Shown: piece by piece, positions 9,046 to 10,994 of the stretch
Position numbering within the stretch: position 1 is the stretch's first letter
How the letters are laid out: every line of letters begins with the position of its first letter
From: Allomuricauda sp.
GTDB taxonomy: Bacteria > Bacteroidota > Bacteroidia > Flavobacteriales > Flavobacteriaceae
Direction of reading: 5' to 3'
Assembly (NCBI GenBank): GCA_028289745.1
Contig: JANQOD010000213.1
Span: 1-10,994, forward strand
DNA: 10,994 nucleotides
Position numbers and translations under genes: made by a program
The notes under the pieces: generated by a model
Told to the model about the DNA's origin: nothing
Databases searched by the model: none
What the model saw: the letters and a program-made list of their open reading frames with translations, nothing else

Positions 9046-9046
9046 A

Positions 9047-9084
9047 TTGATAATTTTAATGTTCGTTGATAATTTTAATGTTTG
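9047..9084. repeat. 19-bp tandem duplication at a gene junction
   Basis: Two adjacent copies of TTGATAATTTTAATGTTCG (9047-9065) and its one-mismatch form ending TTTG (9066-9084). On the coding strand both copies contain CATTAA. In the copy nearer the upstream gene this TAA is that gene's stop codon (9075-9077). The other copy makes up most of the 29-bp spacer before the ATG at 9045. It probably arose by slippage, lengthening the spacer of an AT-rich translation start region. Confidence 0.8.
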
Positions 9085-10460
9085 ATATGGCTGCACTTGA
9101 AATCGTTTATTTCTTTTTTTAAGAATATGACGTGCAAGGTCAACTCCTCGATCTTTTCCAAAAGCAAGCGGTTCATCTCACCCAGTTCAATGCCATTGGC
9201 CTCGACCTCTTTGGCGGAGGGCATATTGGGCAGGTGGCCCTTTTCTTCGATATGCTTTTTGATTTCTTCGAGTGAGGGCAACTGGTAATCTTTTTCAAAG
9301 ACATAATCGGGCCAGGTGTCTGAAAGCTCTACCCTTACCTCTTCGGTGATGAGCTTACCGTCAACGGCCATCTTGTAGCCCATGGGCACCGAGGTGGAGC
9401 CGACGGCGACATTGCCCGTGTAACTTGCCACTGAGCCAGATTCTGACCAAACAGGGTTTCCCGTGCCTCCACCCGGGCTTTCATCGGCGGTCACGGATAC
9501 GGCATTGCTGGCAACACTTTCATTGTTTGCCGCATCAATGGCCTTGACCGTAAAACTATAGGTGGTGTCTGCCGCAAGCCCAGTTGCTTGATAAGTGCTT
9601 GTATTGCCCAAAGTGGCTTCGAGCGTACCGTCCTTGAAAACCTTATAACCCGTGACCCCCACATCATCTGTTGCCCCGCTCCACGACAGGTCCGCCGTGG
9701 TATCCGATTGGCCCGTGCTTGAAAGAGTGGGTGCCGTTGGGGGTTGGGTGTCAGCACTTCCCGATGGGTTCAACAGTTCTGCAATGGAAGGTTCTTGACC
9801 GTTTACTATATAAACAGTAGGACCAAAAAAATTTAAAACGTCAGAAGAGTTTTCGCCCTGAAAGTAGTATGCTCTGTGCTTTGCAGAAACACTATTGGTG
9901 CTAAACTTAAAATCTCCAGCATCCAACACCTTGTTGCCTGTTATAGGGTCATATACCCCTCCGATGCTCGTTGTTCCCGTATAGGAACTGTGGTGTATAA
10001 AACCTACATAGAGATACCATTTATCTAAACTAGGGACATCGCCGGCTTCAAAAATTGGATTGCTACTGATATTGCCCCCAAGATTTCTTGCGGTGTCATT
10101 ACCACTGGAATCATAAGCTTCAGTTCCGAATACCTCAGACCCTGTAAAAGCATTTTGTTTTTTCATCCACACGGTGAATCTGTAAGTCTTTGTATGGTCG
10201 ATAGGAAAGGTGTCTGATTGCCATCCCCCACTTGAAGTAAGTGTTATTGGAATCCCCTTCCAAATTATAGCTTGATTCCCAAAAGGATCAGTGTCCATTT
10301 CCCTTATGTTTTCAGAAATTGATCCATATTTTGGAAATCCTGGAACAGAACCACTTCCCACATTCCAAGTAGAAGGATCCAACAAATTGTTTTGTGCAAG
10401 TGCCGAAAAGGACACAAAAAAGAAAGCCAGAATAAGCCTCCATGAAAACTTACTTTTCAT
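9075..10460 (-). CDS. Secreted modular protein: jelly-roll, fibronectin type III, shared fibre-like tail
   Basis: I chose the ATG at 10460 (461 residues) because a clean signal peptide (MKSKFSWRLILAFFF through SALA/Q) follows at once. The frame stays open to an ATG at 10550, but those 30 extra residues are polar and precede the signal sequence. Domains: NNLLD jelly-roll (about 23-240), similar along its length to that of the gene at 6092-7486; fibronectin type III (about 243-330: PPTAPTLSSTGQSDTTADLS, VTGYKVFKDG, TYSFTVKAIDAANN); Gly-rich linker; shared tail (about 337-461: AVDGKLITEEVRVEL, WPDYVFEKDYQLPSLEE, HLPNMPSAK, LLEKIEELTL). This is the first gene of the apparent operon, behind a 331-bp AT-rich region. 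The next gene starts 29 bp after its stop. The role is inferred to be an adhesin or substrate-binding surface protein. No enzyme active site was recognised. Confidence 0.88.
   Translation of the reverse strand: MKSKFSWRLILAFFFVSFSALAQNNLLDPSTWNVGSGSVPGFPKYGSISENIREMDTDPFGNQAIIWKGIPITLTSSGGWQSDTFPIDHTKTYRFTVWMKKQNAFTGSEVFGTEAYDSSGNDTARNLGGNISSNPIFEAGDVPSLDKWYLYVGFIHHSSYTGTTSIGGVYDPITGNKVLDAGDFKFSTNSVSAKHRAYYFQGENSSDVLNFFGPTVYIVNGQEPSIAELLNPSGSADTQPPTAPTLSSTGQSDTTADLSWSGATDDVGVTGYKVFKDGTLEATLGNTSTYQATGLAADTTYSFTVKAIDAANNESVASNAVSVTADESPGGGTGNPVWSESGSVASYTGNVAVGSTSVPMGYKMAVDGKLITEEVRVELSDTWPDYVFEKDYQLPSLEEIKKHIEEKGHLPNMPSAKEVEANGIELGEMNRLLLEKIEELTLHVIFLKKEINDFKCSHIKH
9124..9456 (-). repeat. Shared tail module, copy 1 (within the gene at 9075-10460)
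   Basis: This copy encodes the same tail with VWSESG, VAVGSTS in place of VGIGT, AVDGKLITEEVRVEL, WPDYVFE and HLPNMPSAK. It shares perfect 56-bp and 28-bp blocks with copy 2. The residues after LTLHVI are not shared and end in CSHIKH. Confidence 0.87.
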
Positions 10461-10503
10461 ATTCGAGATTTTAAAATGCGATGTGATTTTTGGTAAAAAG
10501 GAA

Positions 10504-10520
10504 GAGCTGTTCGTCAGCTC
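10504..10520 (-). promoter_or_regulatory. Leader hairpin before the operon's first gene, terminator- or attenuator-like
   Basis: GAGCTG and CAGCTC form a perfect 6-bp stem with a 5-base loop. On the minus strand the stem is followed by TTCCTTTTT. It sits 43 bp upstream of the ATG at 10460, inside the presumed 5' leader. The stem is short, so either a weak terminator/attenuator or an mRNA-stabilising hairpin is possible. Confidence 0.25.
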
Positions 10521-10670
10521 GGTTTGGTTGGTTGTGGTCACGAAAAACAATTCATTTTTGGTTGGTTATTCGGCTACCATTTTCTGAAGTGTTCTCCTAC
10601 ACAAAAACGAAGAATCAAGAATTTATTGCAAGAAATATCAAAAAAATCTAAAATTTTTTAACGAGAAATC

Positions 10671-10686
10671 ACTTTATATATAAAGT
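10671..10686. promoter_or_regulatory. Perfect 16-bp palindrome, possible operator
   Basis: ACTTTATATATAAAGT is its own reverse complement. It lies about 105 bp before the pilin-like gene and about 210 bp before the first operon gene. It could be a dimeric regulator site shared by both promoters, or a chance product of the AT-rich composition. Confidence 0.3.
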
Positions 10687-10791
10687 ATTTATTTTTACTT
10701 CATTCAGAGTACATTTCACAACAAATATTATTTTTTCGATACGATTTGTAGGTTCTTGCAGTTAATATGCACGTGAGCAACCTAACCACCC

Positions 10792-10994
10792 ATGAAGAAA
10801 ACACGACTGCTGAACAAAAAAATACCTGCACTCAACCTGCAGGAGACCCTTATCGTCTTGGCCATTATCGGCATCTTGCTCTTGTTGGCCCTGCCCAACC
10901 TCATGCCGCTCATCTCTAAGGCAAAGAGCATCGAGGCACAGACGCAACTGAAGGCACTCTATAATGCACAGACCACCCATCGCTATATGTACAG
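10792..10994 (+). CDS. Type IV pilin/pseudopilin-like protein (N-terminal 67 residues, 3' end outside window)
   Basis: The ATG at 10792 is the first start after an in-frame TAA at 10783-10785, which fixes the start. The product begins with a short basic leader (MKKTRLLNKK), then IPALNLQETLIVLAIIGILL and LLALPNLMPLISKAKSIEAQ. This is the class III signal of prepilins: a basic leader, a processing site, Glu at +5 if cleavage is after Ala14 (A/LNLQE), and one hydrophobic helix. The residue at -1 would be Ala rather than the usual Gly, which Bacteroidota pseudopilin-like proteins (KA/FTL.E type) often show. Product type: type IV pilin or type II secretion-like pseudopilin, anchored in the inner membrane until assembled. 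It is transcribed divergently from the modular surface-protein operon; any functional link is inference. The rest of the protein is not in the window. Confidence 0.85.
   Translation, partial: MKKTRLLNKKIPALNLQETLIVLAIIGILLLLALPNLMPLISKAKSIEAQTQLKALYNAQTTHRYMY

Larger units (their letters stand above)
10461..10791. promoter_or_regulatory. AT-rich divergent intergenic region, probable promoters both ways
   Basis: This 331-bp region separates the starts of the minus-strand operon and the plus-strand pilin-like gene, so at least two promoters should lie here. No gene or RNA was recognised in it. The part from about 10600 to 10745 is very AT-rich. The best Bacteroidota -7-like matches have the wrong spacing (TA, three bases, TTTG instead of two): TACGATTTG at 10740-10748 on the plus strand and TAATATTTG at 10730-10722 on the minus strand. 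Neither has a convincing -33 element, so exact promoter positions cannot be called. Confidence 0.5.

Noticed and set aside
9046..9096. Upstream ATG at 9096 as start of the DUF2341 gene.
   Set aside because: It would place 17 polar residues before the signal peptide and overlap the previous gene. The ATG at 9045 begins the signal peptide directly.
10461..10550. Upstream ATG at 10550 as start of the first operon gene.
   Set aside because: The extra 30 residues are polar and precede a complete signal peptide that has its own ATG at 10460.
10720..10748. TAATATTTG (minus) and TACGATTTG (plus) as Bacteroidota -7 promoter boxes.
   Set aside because: Both have three bases between TA and TTTG instead of two and no good -33 element at the right distance, so they are not called as separate promoter features.
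10762..10980. Minus-strand frame of 72 codons at the window end.
   Set aside because: It is antisense to the well-supported pilin-like gene and shows no signal or domain.

Overview
The window looks like a chromosomal segment of a Flavobacteriaceae-type Bacteroidota bacterium. The evidence is the protein families (Bacteroidota-style RHS proteins, a DUF6443 module, SprB-like repeats, and the Bacteroidota WPDYVF/HLP tail module), starts without Shine-Dalgarno sequences, and an AT-rich promoter region next to genes of moderate GC. No tRNA, rRNA, CRISPR, transposase or phage integrase gene was seen.

Layout: five genes lie head to tail on the minus strand from about 10460 down to 1. They appear to form one operon, with junctions of +29, -4, -11 and +7 bp. 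In transcription order, the first three encode secreted modular proteins (9075-10460, 7483-9045, 6092-7486). All three end in the same tail of roughly 120-140 residues: a GIGT/AVDGK segment, WPDYVFE, LPTLEEIKKHIEEKGHLP, then a coiled coil. The modules before the tail differ: jelly-roll plus fibronectin III, DUF2341 plus LamG-like, and jelly-roll plus Big_2. The next two are large RHS-type genes. One is a complete 1108-residue protein with the Bacteroidota RHS N-terminus and a terminal YD repeat (2776-6102). The other is a 3'-incomplete gene (1-2768) that encodes a signal peptide, a BACON-like domain, a MopE-type acidic motif, an Ig-like domain, five SprB-like repeats of exactly 79 residues plus a degenerate sixth, and DUF6443 reaching the window edge.

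A 331-bp AT-rich region (10461-10791) separates this operon from a divergent gene whose start is seen on the plus strand (10792 onward). It encodes a type IV pilin/pseudopilin-like protein.

How the parts may work together (inference): every complete product carries a signal peptide and is built from adhesion or glycan-binding modules. The locus therefore looks like a surface-display or adhesin/RHS locus, in which a set of tail-fibre-like proteins with exchangeable heads is co-expressed with a two-gene RHS shell or filament. Any effector or toxin end would lie outside the window, beyond position 1. No classical T9SS C-terminal sorting domain is visible in the four complete operon proteins, so their export route past the periplasm is open.
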